From Pseudoalteromonas sp. H105 (GTDB taxonomy: Bacteria > Pseudomonadota > Gammaproteobacteria > Enterobacterales > Alteromonadaceae): a stretch of 64,000 bases of DNA. How positions within the stretch are numbered: position 1 is the first letter of the stretch; the number at the start of each line of letters is the position of its first letter. A program made the translations under genes and the position numbers. This document shows positions 43,032-52,599 of this stretch, piece after piece. A model generated the notes under the pieces. That model searched no databases and had not been told where the DNA came from. It saw only the letters and a list, made by a program, of their open reading frames with translations. Where the stretch lies: NCBI RefSeq assembly GCF_001469215.1, contig NZ_LOFH01000001.1:665456-729455 (forward strand), read 5' to 3'.

Positions 43032-44201
43032 TCAGACAGGAACGTGCACTACACCCTGCATAATAACTCTTGCACTGCGGCTCATACTCGCCTTTGTTAC
43101 TTGCCATAGACCATCGGTATTTTTAGCTTGGGCACCCACTTTTAAAGTACCCGATGGGTGACCAAAATTAATTTCATTCAGATCTCCACCACCTGCTGCA
43201 AGATTAACTAAAGTGCCATCAATGGCAGCAGCAGTGCCAATAGCAACCGCCGCTGTCCCCATCATTGCATGATGTAATTTTCCCATTGACATAGCTCGTA
43301 CAACTAAATCGATGTGTGTCTGTGGAATTTCTTTATTGCTCGAAGCCATGTAAGACTGTGGCTTGTTAACAAATGCAATTTTGGGTGTGTGTTGACGCCC
43401 CGCGGCCTCGCTGATATCACTGATCAAACCCATTTTAACAGCACCATGAGCGCGGATAGATTCGAGTTTAATAAGTGCATCCACATCATTGTTGATGTCG
43501 TCCTGCAATTCAGTACCTGTGTAACCAATATCCTGTGCATTAACAAACACAGTCGGAATGCCTGCATTTATCATCGTCGCTTTGAGTGAGCCAAACTCTG
43601 GCACTTCAAGCTCATCAACTAGGTTACCTGTTGGGAATAATGCCCCATCACCGTCTGCTGGATCCATAAACTCAAGTTTTATTTCTGCAGCAGGAAAGGT
43701 TACACCGTCAAGTTCAAAGTCTCCAGTTTCTTGCACTTCACCCATTGTAATTGGTACATGCACTAAGATAGTTTTTTTTATGTTAGCTTGCCACACTCTA
43801 ATAACTGCAACACCATTTTGTGGAATACGTGAACTATCAACTAGCCCATTACTAATTGCAAACGCACCAACTGCAGAAGTTAAATTTCCGCAGTTTCCAC
43901 TCCAATCAACAAAGGGTTTATCAATTGCTACTTGGCCAAATAAATAATCTACATCATGATCGGGGTGAGAGCTTTTACTTAAAATAACGGTTTTACTTGT
44001 ACTTGAAGTAGCGCCCCCCATGCCATCTGTTTGTTTAGCATAGGGATCGGGGCTACCAATAACACGAAGCAGTAATTCATCACGTGCAGGACCTGCAACT
44101 TGTGCAGCCTTTGGCAAATCGGTCAAGTTGAAAAAAACACCTTTACTTGTCCCGCCACGCATATACGTTGCGGGTACTTTAATCTGCGGTTTAAATGCCA
44201 T
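43032..44201 (-). CDS. prpF: 2-methylaconitate cis-trans isomerase PrpF
   Basis: Isomerises the AcnD product (2-methyl-trans-aconitate) to 2-methyl-cis-aconitate so that aconitase can complete the methylcitrate cycle. The 389-residue protein has the PrpF/diaminopimelate-epimerase-like fold signatures: PATYMRGGTSKGVFF at the N-terminus, DGMGGATSSTSKTVIL, SGNCGNLTSAVGAFAI (active-site cysteine region) and AGGGDLNEINFGHPSGTL near the C-terminus. It lies ten bases downstream of acnD, the usual partner pair. It is the last gene of gntR-prpB-prpC-acnD-prpF. Confidence 0.96.
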   Translation of the reverse strand: MAFKPQIKVPATYMRGGTSKGVFFNLTDLPKAAQVAGPARDELLLRVIGSPDPYAKQTDGMGGATSSTSKTVILSKSSHPDHDVDYLFGQVAIDKPFVDWSGNCGNLTSAVGAFAISNGLVDSSRIPQNGVAVIRVWQANIKKTILVHVPITMGEVQETGDFELDGVTFPAAEIKLEFMDPADGDGALFPTGNLVDELEVPEFGSLKATMINAGIPTVFVNAQDIGYTGTELQDDINNDVDALIKLESIRAHGAVKMGLISDISEAAGRQHTPKIAFVNKPQSYMASSNKEIPQTHIDLVVRAMSMGKLHHAMMGTAAVAIGTAAAIDGTLVNLAAGGGDLNEINFGHPSGTLKVGAQAKNTDGLWQVTKASMSRSARVIMQGVVHVPV

Positions 44202-44211
44202 AATCTACCCC

Positions 44212-46818
44212 TTATACACTTTTGCTTGCTTCTAAGAAGTCTTGCGCAAAGCGTTGTAATACACCACCTGCAGTATAAATAGACAGCTCTTCTTGTGTAT
44301 CTATACGACATTTAGTTTCAACTGTTATCACTTCCCCCTCTGTTCGTGTGATAATTAAATCAACACGACCACCTGGCGATAGCTCGCCTGCGACATCATA
44401 AGATTCGGTTCCATCGAGCTTAAGTGTTTTACGGGTTGTACCGGCTAAAAATTCAAGTGGAAGAACACCCATGCCTATTAAATTGGTTCTATGAATACGC
44501 TCGAAACCTTCAGCCGCAATTACTTCAACACCCGCCAGGCGGACACCCTTTGCAGCCCAGTCTCTAGACGAACCTTGGCCATAATCTGCACCAGCAACAA
44601 TTATCAGCGGTTGCTTTCGTTCCATGTAGGTTTCAATTGCTTCCCACATACGAGTAACTTGACCTTCAGGTTCTATTCGCGCGTAAGAGCCTTGTTTAAC
44701 TTCGCCGTTTTCAATGACCATTTCGTTGAGTAATTTTGGATTTGCAAACGTTGCACGTTGCGCGGTTAAGTGATCGCCTCGATGCGTGGCGTATGAGTTA
44801 AAGTCTTCTTCTGGCACGTTCATCTTAGTTAAGTATTCACCTGCAGCGCTGCTTGCCATAATCGCATTAGAAGGAGATAAATGATCCGTTGTAATGTTAT
44901 CGCCAAGTACCGCTAATGCGCGCATCCCTTTCATAGTGCGCTCACCTGCTAATGCCCCTTCCCAATAAGGAGGGCGGCGAATATAGGTACTTTCTGGGCG
45001 CCAATCGTATAAAGGGTCGTTATCTTCGCCGTAATCTACGGTTAAGTTAAACATTGGTTCATATACTTTTCTAAACTGCTCAGGCTTAACACTTTGCTTG
45101 ATCACCGCATCTATTTCTTCATCAGATGGCCATAAATCTTTTAAGGTTACATCGTTACCTTGTTGATCTTTACCGAGGATATCTTTTTCTATATCAAAAC
45201 GAATGGTACCGGCAATTGCATAAGCAACCACAAGCGGTGGAGATGCTAAAAATGCTTGCTTAGCATACGGATGAATACGACCATCAAAGTTACGATTGCC
45301 TGAAAGCACCGCTGTTGCGTATAAATCGCGATCTATCACTTCTTGTTGGATTTTAGGGTCTAGTGCACCACTCATGCCGTTACAGGTAGTACAGGCAAAA
45401 CCAACAATACCAAAACCAAGTTGTTCTAGTTCTGGTAATAAGTTTGCGTCCTCAAGGTACGATTGCACTGCTTTAGAACCCGGAGCCAATGAAGTTTTAA
45501 CCCAAGGTTTACGCATTAAACCTTTTGCATTCGCGTTACGCGCCAATAAACCTGCCGCAATCACATTGCGCGGGTTACTGGTATTAGTACAGCTAGTAAT
45601 AGCGGCAATAATACACGCGCCATCTGGCATTAAGCCTTCTTCGTTTTCAACAACACCCGAAATACCTTCTTTAGCTAAATCGCTAGTAGATACACGACGA
45701 TGCGGGTTTGAAGGACCTGCAATGTTGCGCCCTACACTTGATAAATCAAATTTAAGTACACGGTCATAATGCGCTGTTTTTAAGCTATCGCTCCATAAAC
45801 CTGCTGTTTTAGCGTAGTTTTCTACTAGTGCAATTTGCTCTTCATCACGACCTGTTAAACGCAAGTAATCAATGGTTTTATCGTCAATGTAGAACATAGC
45901 CGCGGTTGCGCCAAATTCTGGGGTCATGTTAGAAATGGTCGCTCTGTCACCTAGCGTCAGTGCATCAGCCCCTTCACCGTAAAATTCGAGGTAAGTCGAT
46001 ACCACACGTTGCTCACGTAAAAATTCGGTAATAGCCAATACAATATCAGTTGCAGTAATGCCCGGTTGGCGTTTACCGGTAAGCTCTACGCCAACAATAT
46101 CTGGTAAACGAATGTACGATGCGCGCCCTAGCATTACACTTTCGGCTTCAAGGCCACCAACACCAACAGCTATCACACCTAACGCATCTACATGAGGCGT
46201 GTGGCTATCAGTACCGACTAATGTGTCTGGGAATGCAATACCGTCACGGTTTTGAATCACTGGCGACATTTTTTCAAGGTTAATTTGGTGCATGATGCCA
46301 TTGCCCGGCGGGATCACATCTATATTCTTAAACGCGGTTTTTGTCCAGTTTATAAAATGAAAACGGTCATCGTTACGTCTGTCTTCAATAGCGCGATTTT
46401 TTTCAAACGCTTCAGGGTCAAACCCTGCATGCTCTACAGCCAACGAGTGATCAACAATTAATTGTGTAGGTACAACGGGGTTTACTTTAGCTGGATCGCC
46501 GCCCTTTTGCGCAATGGCATCACGTAACCCTGCTAAATCAACTAAGGCGGTTTGCCCTAAAATATCATGACATACAACGCGTGCCGGATACCACGGAAAG
46601 TCTAAGTCTTGCTTGCGCTCAATAATTTGGCTAAGCGCATCGGTTAACATATCAGGCTCACAGCGGCGCACTAAGTTTTCGGCAAATACACGCGAGCTAT
46701 AAGGAAGAGTAGCGTAAGCACCTGGTTTAATGGCATCTACTGCGGTCTGGGTGTCGTAGTAATCTACATTTGAGCCTGGTAATGGCTTACGGTATTGGGT
46801 GTTATTAATAATGGTCAT
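44212..46818 (-). CDS. acnD: 2-methylcitrate dehydratase AcnD (Fe/S-dependent)
   Basis: Aconitase-A-type iron-sulfur enzyme (868 residues) that dehydrates 2-methylcitrate, replacing PrpD in this pathway. Cluster-binding cysteines are visible in ITSCTNTSNPRN and in FACTTCNGMSG, where the spacing CxxC plus the earlier Cys matches aconitases. The swivel domain carries GSSRDWAAKGVRLAGVEVIAAEGFERIHRTNLIGMG. The N-terminus (RKPLPGSNVDYYDTQTAVDAIKPGAY) and pairing with prpF distinguish it from AcnA. There is no prpD here. It follows prpC after 127 bases. Confidence 0.96.
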   Translation of the reverse strand: MTIINNTQYRKPLPGSNVDYYDTQTAVDAIKPGAYATLPYSSRVFAENLVRRCEPDMLTDALSQIIERKQDLDFPWYPARVVCHDILGQTALVDLAGLRDAIAQKGGDPAKVNPVVPTQLIVDHSLAVEHAGFDPEAFEKNRAIEDRRNDDRFHFINWTKTAFKNIDVIPPGNGIMHQINLEKMSPVIQNRDGIAFPDTLVGTDSHTPHVDALGVIAVGVGGLEAESVMLGRASYIRLPDIVGVELTGKRQPGITATDIVLAITEFLREQRVVSTYLEFYGEGADALTLGDRATISNMTPEFGATAAMFYIDDKTIDYLRLTGRDEEQIALVENYAKTAGLWSDSLKTAHYDRVLKFDLSSVGRNIAGPSNPHRRVSTSDLAKEGISGVVENEEGLMPDGACIIAAITSCTNTSNPRNVIAAGLLARNANAKGLMRKPWVKTSLAPGSKAVQSYLEDANLLPELEQLGFGIVGFACTTCNGMSGALDPKIQQEVIDRDLYATAVLSGNRNFDGRIHPYAKQAFLASPPLVVAYAIAGTIRFDIEKDILGKDQQGNDVTLKDLWPSDEEIDAVIKQSVKPEQFRKVYEPMFNLTVDYGEDNDPLYDWRPESTYIRRPPYWEGALAGERTMKGMRALAVLGDNITTDHLSPSNAIMASSAAGEYLTKMNVPEEDFNSYATHRGDHLTAQRATFANPKLLNEMVIENGEVKQGSYARIEPEGQVTRMWEAIETYMERKQPLIIVAGADYGQGSSRDWAAKGVRLAGVEVIAAEGFERIHRTNLIGMGVLPLEFLAGTTRKTLKLDGTESYDVAGELSPGGRVDLIITRTEGEVITVETKCRIDTQEELSIYTAGGVLQRFAQDFLEASKSV

Positions 46819-46945
46819 AATAAATTCGCTAATTTGGTGACGGGGTTAATCAAGACAGGCTTTAGATTTGAAGGTGTATTGTTTGCAAAATTTGCTAAAG
46901 CCGTAAAAGGTGAGTTGGTAACTCACCTTTGTATGGACTATATGT

Positions 46946-48070
46946 TTATCTTGATTCAATTGGCGTGTAGCTACGCGCATCTGGCCCTGTGTAGTCAGCA
47001 CTTGGGCGAATAATACGGTTATTTGCACGTTGCTCTTTTACGTGTGCTGTCCAACCGGTTACTCGGCTCATTACAAAGATAGGCGTAAACAACTTAGTAG
47101 GAATACCCATAAAGTGGTAAGCCGATGCATGGAAAAAGTCAGCATTACAGAATAACTTCTTCTCACGCCACATTACTTCTTCACAGCGAACTGATACTGG
47201 GTAAAGCACATCGTCACCCACTTCTGCGGCTAATTTTTCAGACCATTTTTTAATAATTACATTGCGTGGATCTGACTCGCGGTAAATAGCGTGACCAAAG
47301 CCCATAATTTTATCTTTACGCTCAAGCATGCCCATAAGCGCGTCTTCTGCCTGATCGGCACTAGTAAAGCTCTCAATCAAATCCATTGCAGCTTCATTAG
47401 CACCACCATGTAATGGCCCACGTAAAGTACCAATAGCGCCGGTAACACATGAGTGAATGTCAGATAATGTTGATGCACATACACGACCGGTAAAGGTAGA
47501 AGCATTAAATTCATGCTCTGCGTATAAAATAAGCGACACATTCATTACTTGTTCAAACAGCGCTGATGGTGCTTTGTCGTGTAACATTGTTAAGAAATGC
47601 GCGCCTACTGAGTCATCATCAGTTTGTGTTTCAATGCGAACACCATCATGAGTAAAGCGGTACCAATAACAAATAATACTTGGAAAAATAGCGACCATAC
47701 GGTCGATTGCATCGTTTGCTTCACTAAAATCGTTTTCCATTTCAAGGTTACCTAGCATAGAGCAACCTGTGCGCATTACATCCATTGGGTGCGCGTCTTT
47801 AGGAATGTTCTCAAGCACTGTTTTTAGTGCTTCAGGTAAACCGCGTAAACTTTTAAGTTTAGCTTTATAATCAGCCAGCCCTGTAGTGGTTGGCAGCTCG
47901 CCGCGTGAAAGTAAAAATGACACTTCTTCAAACTGCGCTTTCTCTGCAAGCTCACTAATATCGTAACCACAGTAAGTTAAACCTGAACCGGTTTGCCCTA
48001 CTGTACATAATGCTGTTTGTCCTGCTACTTGTCCGCGTAAGCCTGCGCCACCTAATGCTTTATCTACCAT
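46946..48070 (-). CDS. prpC: 2-methylcitrate synthase PrpC
   Basis: Condenses propionyl-CoA and oxaloacetate to 2-methylcitrate. The 374-residue protein belongs to the citrate synthase superfamily, with catalytic histidines in LHGGANEAAM and GFGHAIYRESDPR and the short N-terminus typical of PrpC (GLRGQVAGQTALCTVGQTGSGLTYCGYDI). I start it at the ATG 48070, which has AGGAGA ahead. A longer reading frame to 48142 would run 47 bases into prpB. It lies 25 bases after prpB. Methylcitrate synthase is preferred over GltA because of the neighbours. Confidence 0.96.
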   Translation of the reverse strand: MVDKALGGAGLRGQVAGQTALCTVGQTGSGLTYCGYDISELAEKAQFEEVSFLLSRGELPTTTGLADYKAKLKSLRGLPEALKTVLENIPKDAHPMDVMRTGCSMLGNLEMENDFSEANDAIDRMVAIFPSIICYWYRFTHDGVRIETQTDDDSVGAHFLTMLHDKAPSALFEQVMNVSLILYAEHEFNASTFTGRVCASTLSDIHSCVTGAIGTLRGPLHGGANEAAMDLIESFTSADQAEDALMGMLERKDKIMGFGHAIYRESDPRNVIIKKWSEKLAAEVGDDVLYPVSVRCEEVMWREKKLFCNADFFHASAYHFMGIPTKLFTPIFVMSRVTGWTAHVKEQRANNRIIRPSADYTGPDARSYTPIESR

Positions 48071-48095
48071 GATTTGTCTCCTGTTGAATTTTTTA

Positions 48096-48974
48096 TTATT
48101 TGTCAGATTTTGCTGAAAAAAGGTTATCAAGGGTGTTTTCATACGTGTGATAATCTAAAAAGTCATAAAGCTCAGCACGTGTTTGCATGTTCTCAATTTG
48201 ACTTTGTTGAGAGCCTTCATTCAAAATAGCTGAATACACGTTTAACGCCGCTTTATTCATCGCTCTAAACGCACTTAACGGGTAAAGCACCATTTGCACG
48301 CCAACATCACTTAACTGCTCTTTGGTATAGATTGGCGTTTGGCCAAACTCGGTGATGTTTGCCAAAATTGGTACATTTAGCGCCTTAGTAAATGCTTGAT
48401 AATCAGCAAGGTCATGCACGGCTTCAGCAAAAATGGCATCAGCGCCCGCTTCAACACAAGCCGCAGCACGGTCAATCGCCGCATTTAGGCCTTCTTTTTG
48501 AAACGCATCAGTACGCGCCATAATGTAAAAATCGCTGTCTGTTTTAGCATCAACTGCTGCTTTTATGCGGTCAACCATTTCGCTTTGGCTCACGATCTCT
48601 TTATTTGGGCGATGACCACAACGCTTTTGTGCTACTTGGTCTTCAATATGAAATCCCGCAGCACCCGCTTTTGTCATTTCTTTTACGGTACGGGCAATAT
48701 TAAACGCCCCACCCCAACCTGTGTCTGCGTCAACCAATAAAGGTAAATCGCTAGCACCGGTAATACGGCGGATATCTTCAAGTACGTTATCAAGGCTGGT
48801 CATACCTAAATCTGGCATGCCGTAAGAGGCATTCGCGACACCGGCGCCAGACAAGTAAATTGCTTGGTGACCCATTTTTTCAGCCATCATGGCTGTATAA
48901 GCATTGATAGTCCCTACCACTTGCAGTGGCTGGTTGTTTGCTATCGCTTGTTTAAACTTTGATCCTGCTGACAT
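48096..48974 (-). CDS. prpB: 2-methylisocitrate lyase PrpB
   Basis: Cleaves 2-methylisocitrate to pyruvate and succinate, the last step of the methylcitrate cycle. The 292-residue length is standard. The phosphoenolpyruvate-mutase/isocitrate-lyase signatures are present: [11 protein letters not shown] (metal ligands), the catalytic loop [16 protein letters not shown] with its cysteine, and IMARTDAF. The start ATG at 48974 has AAGGAG ahead. It is the first enzyme gene after gntR, 116 bases from it, without a terminator in between. Confidence 0.97.
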   Translation of the reverse strand: MSAGSKFKQAIANNQPLQVVGTINAYTAMMAEKMGHQAIYLSGAGVANASYGMPDLGMTSLDNVLEDIRRITGASDLPLLVDADTGWGGAFNIARTVKEMTKAGAAGFHIEDQVAQKRCGHRPNKEIVSQSEMVDRIKAAVDAKTDSDFYIMARTDAFQKEGLNAAIDRAAACVEAGADAIFAEAVHDLADYQAFTKALNVPILANITEFGQTPIYTKEQLSDVGVQMVLYPLSAFRAMNKAALNVYSAILNEGSQQSQIENMQTRAELYDFLDYHTYENTLDNLFSAKSDK

Positions 48975-49090
48975 TGCTGTCTCCTTTGAACGGTAACTGC
49001 TCGAGGCAGAGTTTATTTTTTAAATACTTTCTATGACAGTTTGACTGTCTTAAATTACTGCGCAGCCTTCTTTTGTGCTGCTTTTAATAC

Positions 49091-49777
49091 CTACATTGAT
49101 TGGTATCTATCAAATTTTGCTTGAATATTGGATTGTGAGGCACTGATATGGCGCTTCATTAATAACTCAGCCAATTCACCGTCATGGTTTTCAATGGCAT
49201 TAATAATGGCTAAATGCTCATCAAACGCTTTCGACACCCGCGGCCCAACCATGCCCATTTGTACACGGTACATCCTAATTAACTGGTATAAACCGTTACT
49301 TAATAAATGAATAAGGTGCTCGTTTTTACTGGCTTTGATAATGCGATAGTGAAAGTCTAAATCGCCCGCTTCTTGGTAGTATGACTCGCCCTCTTTTACT
49401 CGCTGCGTTTGTAAGTGCTGATTGAGTAATTGTTTTAAGCTTTGCACTTCATCAGCTGCCATATTGTCGGCAGCCAACCGGCATGCCAAGCCTTCAAGTG
49501 CACTACGAACTTGATACACTTCGATTAATCGCTCTGCGGTAAGGGCGACTACTCGACACCCTACGTTCGCTTTTCGTTCAATTAAGTAGCAACTTTCAAG
49601 GCGGTTCAGCGCTTCACGAAGCGTTGCGCGACTCACACCATAGCGCTTTGCCAGCTCAGGCTCTGATATTTTACTGCCTTGCTCAATACTGCCTTCAACA
49701 ATCTCACGGCGCATATCAACAAACACCTGATCAGATGCGGTAGTAATAAGCGTTTTGCTAAAAGCATCTTGTGTCAT
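49091..49777 (-). CDS. GntR/FadR-type regulator of the methylcitrate operon
   Basis: A 228-residue repressor-type protein. The N-terminal winged helix (IVEGSIEQGSKISEPELAKRYGVSRATLREALNRLESCYLIERKANVGCRVV, about residues 25-75) belongs to the GntR family. The C-terminal helical FCD ligand domain carries its metal-binding Asp/His residues (DLDFHYRIIKASKNEHLI, FDEHLAIINAIENHD). Three palindromes centred on GTCGAC stand upstream of its start. This arrangement, regulator first and prp enzymes behind, suggests auto-repression and control of the whole operon by a pathway metabolite. It is not the sigma54-type PrpR of enterics. Confidence 0.9.
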   Translation of the reverse strand: MTQDAFSKTLITTASDQVFVDMRREIVEGSIEQGSKISEPELAKRYGVSRATLREALNRLESCYLIERKANVGCRVVALTAERLIEVYQVRSALEGLACRLAADNMAADEVQSLKQLLNQHLQTQRVKEGESYYQEAGDLDFHYRIIKASKNEHLIHLLSNGLYQLIRMYRVQMGMVGPRVSKAFDEHLAIINAIENHDGELAELLMKRHISASQSNIQAKFDRYQSM

Positions 49778-49793
49778 AGGTTACTTCTTTAAG

Positions 49794-49805
49794 ATTGTCG
49801 ACAAT
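49794..49805. promoter_or_regulatory. GntR operator candidate 1
   Basis: The perfect palindrome attgtcgacaat lies 17 bases before the gntR start. FadR-type GntR proteins bind this kind of short palindrome. The assignment to this regulator is inferred from position and recurrence. Confidence 0.7.
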
Positions 49806-49879
49806 TTGTGGTTACACTATGGTCTTTATGTGAAATTGTGTCAACCTTAAATAAACAAAAACGAGGCTTAAAACGAGTT

Positions 49880-49891
49880 ATTGTCGACATA
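49880..49891. promoter_or_regulatory. GntR operator candidate 2
   Basis: The sequence attgtcgacata matches candidate 1 at ten of twelve positions. Confidence 0.6.
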
Positions 49892-49941
49892 AACAAAGTA
49901 AACACTACTGTAAACAGCTAAAAACTAATTATTAACCATCA

Positions 49942-49953
49942 GGTGTCGACAAG
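49942..49953. promoter_or_regulatory. GntR operator candidate 3
   Basis: The sequence ggtgtcgacaag shares the tgtcgacaa core. It lies closer to rsmF than to gntR. Confidence 0.5.
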
Positions 49954-50020
49954 TCATATCACTAAATTTATGTTTATGACTGCACAGCGAAAATGATAGA
50001 ATATGCTTTTATTTTTCTTC

Positions 50021-51475
50021 GTGAGCACAGCCTTGAACGCCAACACGTATATTCCTCAACAATTTATAGATGATGTAGCTAGCTACTTACCTGCGCACCT
50101 AACATTAAATGACTTTATTAATGCGTGTCGCAAACCACTGCGTAAGTCTGTGCGTGTAAATACATTAAAAATGTCGGTTGAAGAATTTAAACTCGCGGCA
50201 GAACAAAAAGGCTGGCAGTTAACGCAAATACCTTGGTGTGAAGATGGTTTTTGGTTAGAGCGCCCAGCAGATGAAGAAAATGCCCTTTCCCTTGGTAATA
50301 CCGACTTACATTTAAGCGGCGCAATCTATGTACAAGAAGCAAGCTCGATGCTACCACCCATGGCTCTTAAAGAATCACTACTTGACGCCAAACATGTGCT
50401 TGATATGGCATCAGCCCCTGGCTCAAAAACATCACAATTAGCAGCTCTGATGAATAATCAGGGTGTGCTTGTTGCCAATGAGTTATCCTCGTCTCGCTTA
50501 AAGGTGCTTAGTGCTACGCTAAAACGTATGGGCGTAGGCAATTGTGCCCTCTCACATTTTGATGGTGTCGTATTTGGTGATTACATGTTCGAATGTTTTG
50601 ACAGCATATTGCTCGATGCGCCTTGCTCTGGTGAAGGCACGATTCGTAAAGATGCTGATGCCCTAAAAAATTGGTCAATTGAATCGAATATTGATATTGC
50701 TAAAGTACAAAAAGCGTTAATAAAAAGTGCTTTTTACGCCCTCAAACCCGGTGGCACATTAGTGTATTCAACCTGCACCTTAACCCCGCTTGAAAACCAA
50801 CACGTGTGTGATTACCTACTTGAGCAATTTCGTGATTGTATTGAAGCTGAAAGCTTAGCCAACTTATTTCCAAATGCAGAGCAAGCAACCACTGACGAAG
50901 GTTATTTACACGTTTGGCCGCAAACGTTCGACAGTGAAGGCTTTTTTATCGCTAAGTTTAAAAAAGTTGCAAGTATTGATAACCCTAATCAAAAAATCAA
51001 AAAAGGGGCTTTTCCATTTCAGTCATATGATAAAAAAGCCAATCAAAAATTTACCGCGACTATCAAGAAGCAGTTTGGTATGAGTTCACTACCTGGGACC
51101 TTGATGCAACGTGATAAAGAGCTTTGGCTATTCCCTGACGGTTTTGAGTCAATTGAAAATAAAATCAAATATTCACGCTTAGGAATTCAGTTAGGCATGA
51201 TCCATAAAAACGGTGTGCGGCTAACCCATGAATTTGCCACTGTGTTCGGTGGAAATTGTGTTAAAAATACCTATGCGCTTTCTGATCAGCAAGCTAACGA
51301 CTATTTTCAGGGTAAAGATATCCGCTTAGATGAAGTAACAAGTGCAACCGATGAAGTGGTGCTAACTTTATGTGGTTGCCCCATTGGTTTAGGAAAGTGG
51401 CAAAAAAACAAAATAAAAAACTCACTGCCACGAGACTTGGTACAAAATACGCAATTAATTACTTGGCATGGATAA
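50021..51475 (+). CDS. rsmF: 16S rRNA (cytosine-1407-C5)-methyltransferase RsmF
   Basis: Methylates C1407 of 16S rRNA using S-adenosylmethionine. The 484-residue protein has the NOL1/NOP2/Sun domain: the RNA-binding N-terminal part ([16 protein letters not shown]), the SAM loop [16 protein letters not shown], the catalytic cysteine motifs [15 protein letters not shown] and [11 protein letters not shown], and the C-terminal RsmF/YebU-specific domain. I prefer the GTG at 50021. The ATG at 50003 would add MLLFFF, a leader-like stretch out of place on a cytoplasmic enzyme, and neither has a good ribosome site. It is divergent from gntR. Confidence 0.93.
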   Translation: MSTALNANTYIPQQFIDDVASYLPAHLTLNDFINACRKPLRKSVRVNTLKMSVEEFKLAAEQKGWQLTQIPWCEDGFWLERPADEENALSLGNTDLHLSGAIYVQEASSMLPPMALKESLLDAKHVLDMASAPGSKTSQLAALMNNQGVLVANELSSSRLKVLSATLKRMGVGNCALSHFDGVVFGDYMFECFDSILLDAPCSGEGTIRKDADALKNWSIESNIDIAKVQKALIKSAFYALKPGGTLVYSTCTLTPLENQHVCDYLLEQFRDCIEAESLANLFPNAEQATTDEGYLHVWPQTFDSEGFFIAKFKKVASIDNPNQKIKKGAFPFQSYDKKANQKFTATIKKQFGMSSLPGTLMQRDKELWLFPDGFESIENKIKYSRLGIQLGMIHKNGVRLTHEFATVFGGNCVKNTYALSDQQANDYFQGKDIRLDEVTSATDEVVLTLCGCPIGLGKWQKNKIKNSLPRDLVQNTQLITWHG

Positions 51476-51578
51476 GTTGTGAGTAAGTTGGCAATTAATT
51501 ATGAATTAAAAAACATCGAATTGTTCACTTTTCACTCAAGTTATTGTTTTTAAAATAGTATAAAAATACAACAATTAT

Positions 51579-51724
51579 TGGGGGTTTTTACATTTGTTAA
51601 CTACACTTATTAATACTTTCTACTTCTCCCTTAACGAATGGAAGGTGTTTTTTAAAGTTAGCGCAGGCTCATAAGAGCCACCCCTAAGCCCAGAACAATG
51701 CGGATTCGTTCTGGGCATTTTTTA
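51579..51724 (+). ncRNA. Candidate small RNA downstream of rsmF
   Basis: This gap of 311 bases between rsmF and a deacetylase gene has no protein gene but a well-formed intrinsic terminator, too far from rsmF (over 200 bases) to be an obvious end for it. A possible promoter is ttgttt (51544-51549), a 17-base spacer and tacaac (51567-51572). The predicted transcript would hold a small hairpin (ggctcataagagcc, 51666-51679) and end in the terminator. It could instead be just the rsmF 3' end. Confidence 0.25.
51688..51724 (+). terminator. Strong rho-independent terminator
   Basis: Arms gcccagaac (51688-51696) and gttctgggc (51708-51716) are followed by ATTTTTT. Confidence 0.92.
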
Positions 51725-51786
51725 TGCTTATGTAGTATATACTTCGCAACAAACTTTTGTTTCTATAGACTAAAAAGGAAGCAAAA

Positions 51787-52599
51787 ATGTATAAAACTTT
51801 ACTGGTATTTTGCACCACATTTACCGTTATTTCTAACGTTAGTGCTGCACAAAATTATCAAGGCTTTGATTACCCCAACAAAGCGACTAACGCTATTAGT
51901 ATTACGTTCGATGATGCCCGCCATAGCCAAGTTGATACTGGCCTAGCAATCTTAAATAAACATCATATTAAAGCCACATTTTATGTCTCACCGTTTAACA
52001 TTAAAGAACGACTGCATGACTGGAAAAAGGTCGTAACCACAGGACATGAAATTGCGAACCATACCAGCAGCCATTTATGCACAGGTAACTTTGAATGGCT
52101 GCGTCAGCAATCCCTTTCTCTTGAGCAGACTTCGTTAAAATGGCTGGAAAAAGATATTCTTGATGCACAAAGGTATATTATAAAACATCTAGGCGTCACA
52201 CCACGGGCTTTTGCGTATCCCTGCGGGAATACATTTATTGGGAGAGGCCTTGAAACACAAAGTTACGTGCCTTTAATAGCTAAGCACTTTGATACTGGCC
52301 GAACTTGGCTTGATGAAACGGCAAACAATCCAAACTTTACTGACTTTGCTCAGCTAACAAGTCTGCGAATAGACGACATGACGTTTGAGGAGGTCATTGC
52401 CATGCTCAAACAACATCGTGAAAATAATAGTTGGATCATTTTAGCTGGTCATGAAATAGGCGAAAAAGGGCAGTACACCACTGACGCGGCTATGCTTGAG
52501 GAGTTAATACAGTATATTAAAGATCCAAGAAATGGTTATTGGCTTGGCACAGTTTCTGACATTGCAAATTATATTAAACGCCGTAGAAAGCCATTTTAA
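51787..52599 (+). CDS. Exported polysaccharide deacetylase
   Basis: A 270-residue secreted enzyme of the NodB (carbohydrate esterase 4) family, which removes acetyl groups from chitin-, peptidoglycan- or capsule-type sugars. It has a signal peptide ending VSA (residue 20). The metal- and base-binding motif ISITFDDARHSQ is at about 38-49, the second motif HEIANHTSSHL supplies the H-x3-H metal ligands, and FAYPCGN is the third. AAGGAAG stands before the ATG. Its stop overlaps the stop of the convergent PhoD-like gene by four bases. The substrate cannot be decided. Confidence 0.92.
   Translation: MYKTLLVFCTTFTVISNVSAAQNYQGFDYPNKATNAISITFDDARHSQVDTGLAILNKHHIKATFYVSPFNIKERLHDWKKVVTTGHEIANHTSSHLCTGNFEWLRQQSLSLEQTSLKWLEKDILDAQRYIIKHLGVTPRAFAYPCGNTFIGRGLETQSYVPLIAKHFDTGRTWLDETANNPNFTDFAQLTSLRIDDMTFEEVIAMLKQHRENNSWIILAGHEIGEKGQYTTDAAMLEELIQYIKDPRNGYWLGTVSDIANYIKRRRKPF

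Noticed and set aside
48071..48142. Extended PrpC start inside prpB
   Set aside because: A good ribosome site precedes the ATG at 48070, and the extension overlaps prpB coding sequence.
50003..50020. Signal-peptide-like start of RsmF
   Set aside because: The stretch MLLFFF comes from an upstream ATG; the enzyme works in the cytoplasm and aligns from the GTG at 50021 on.
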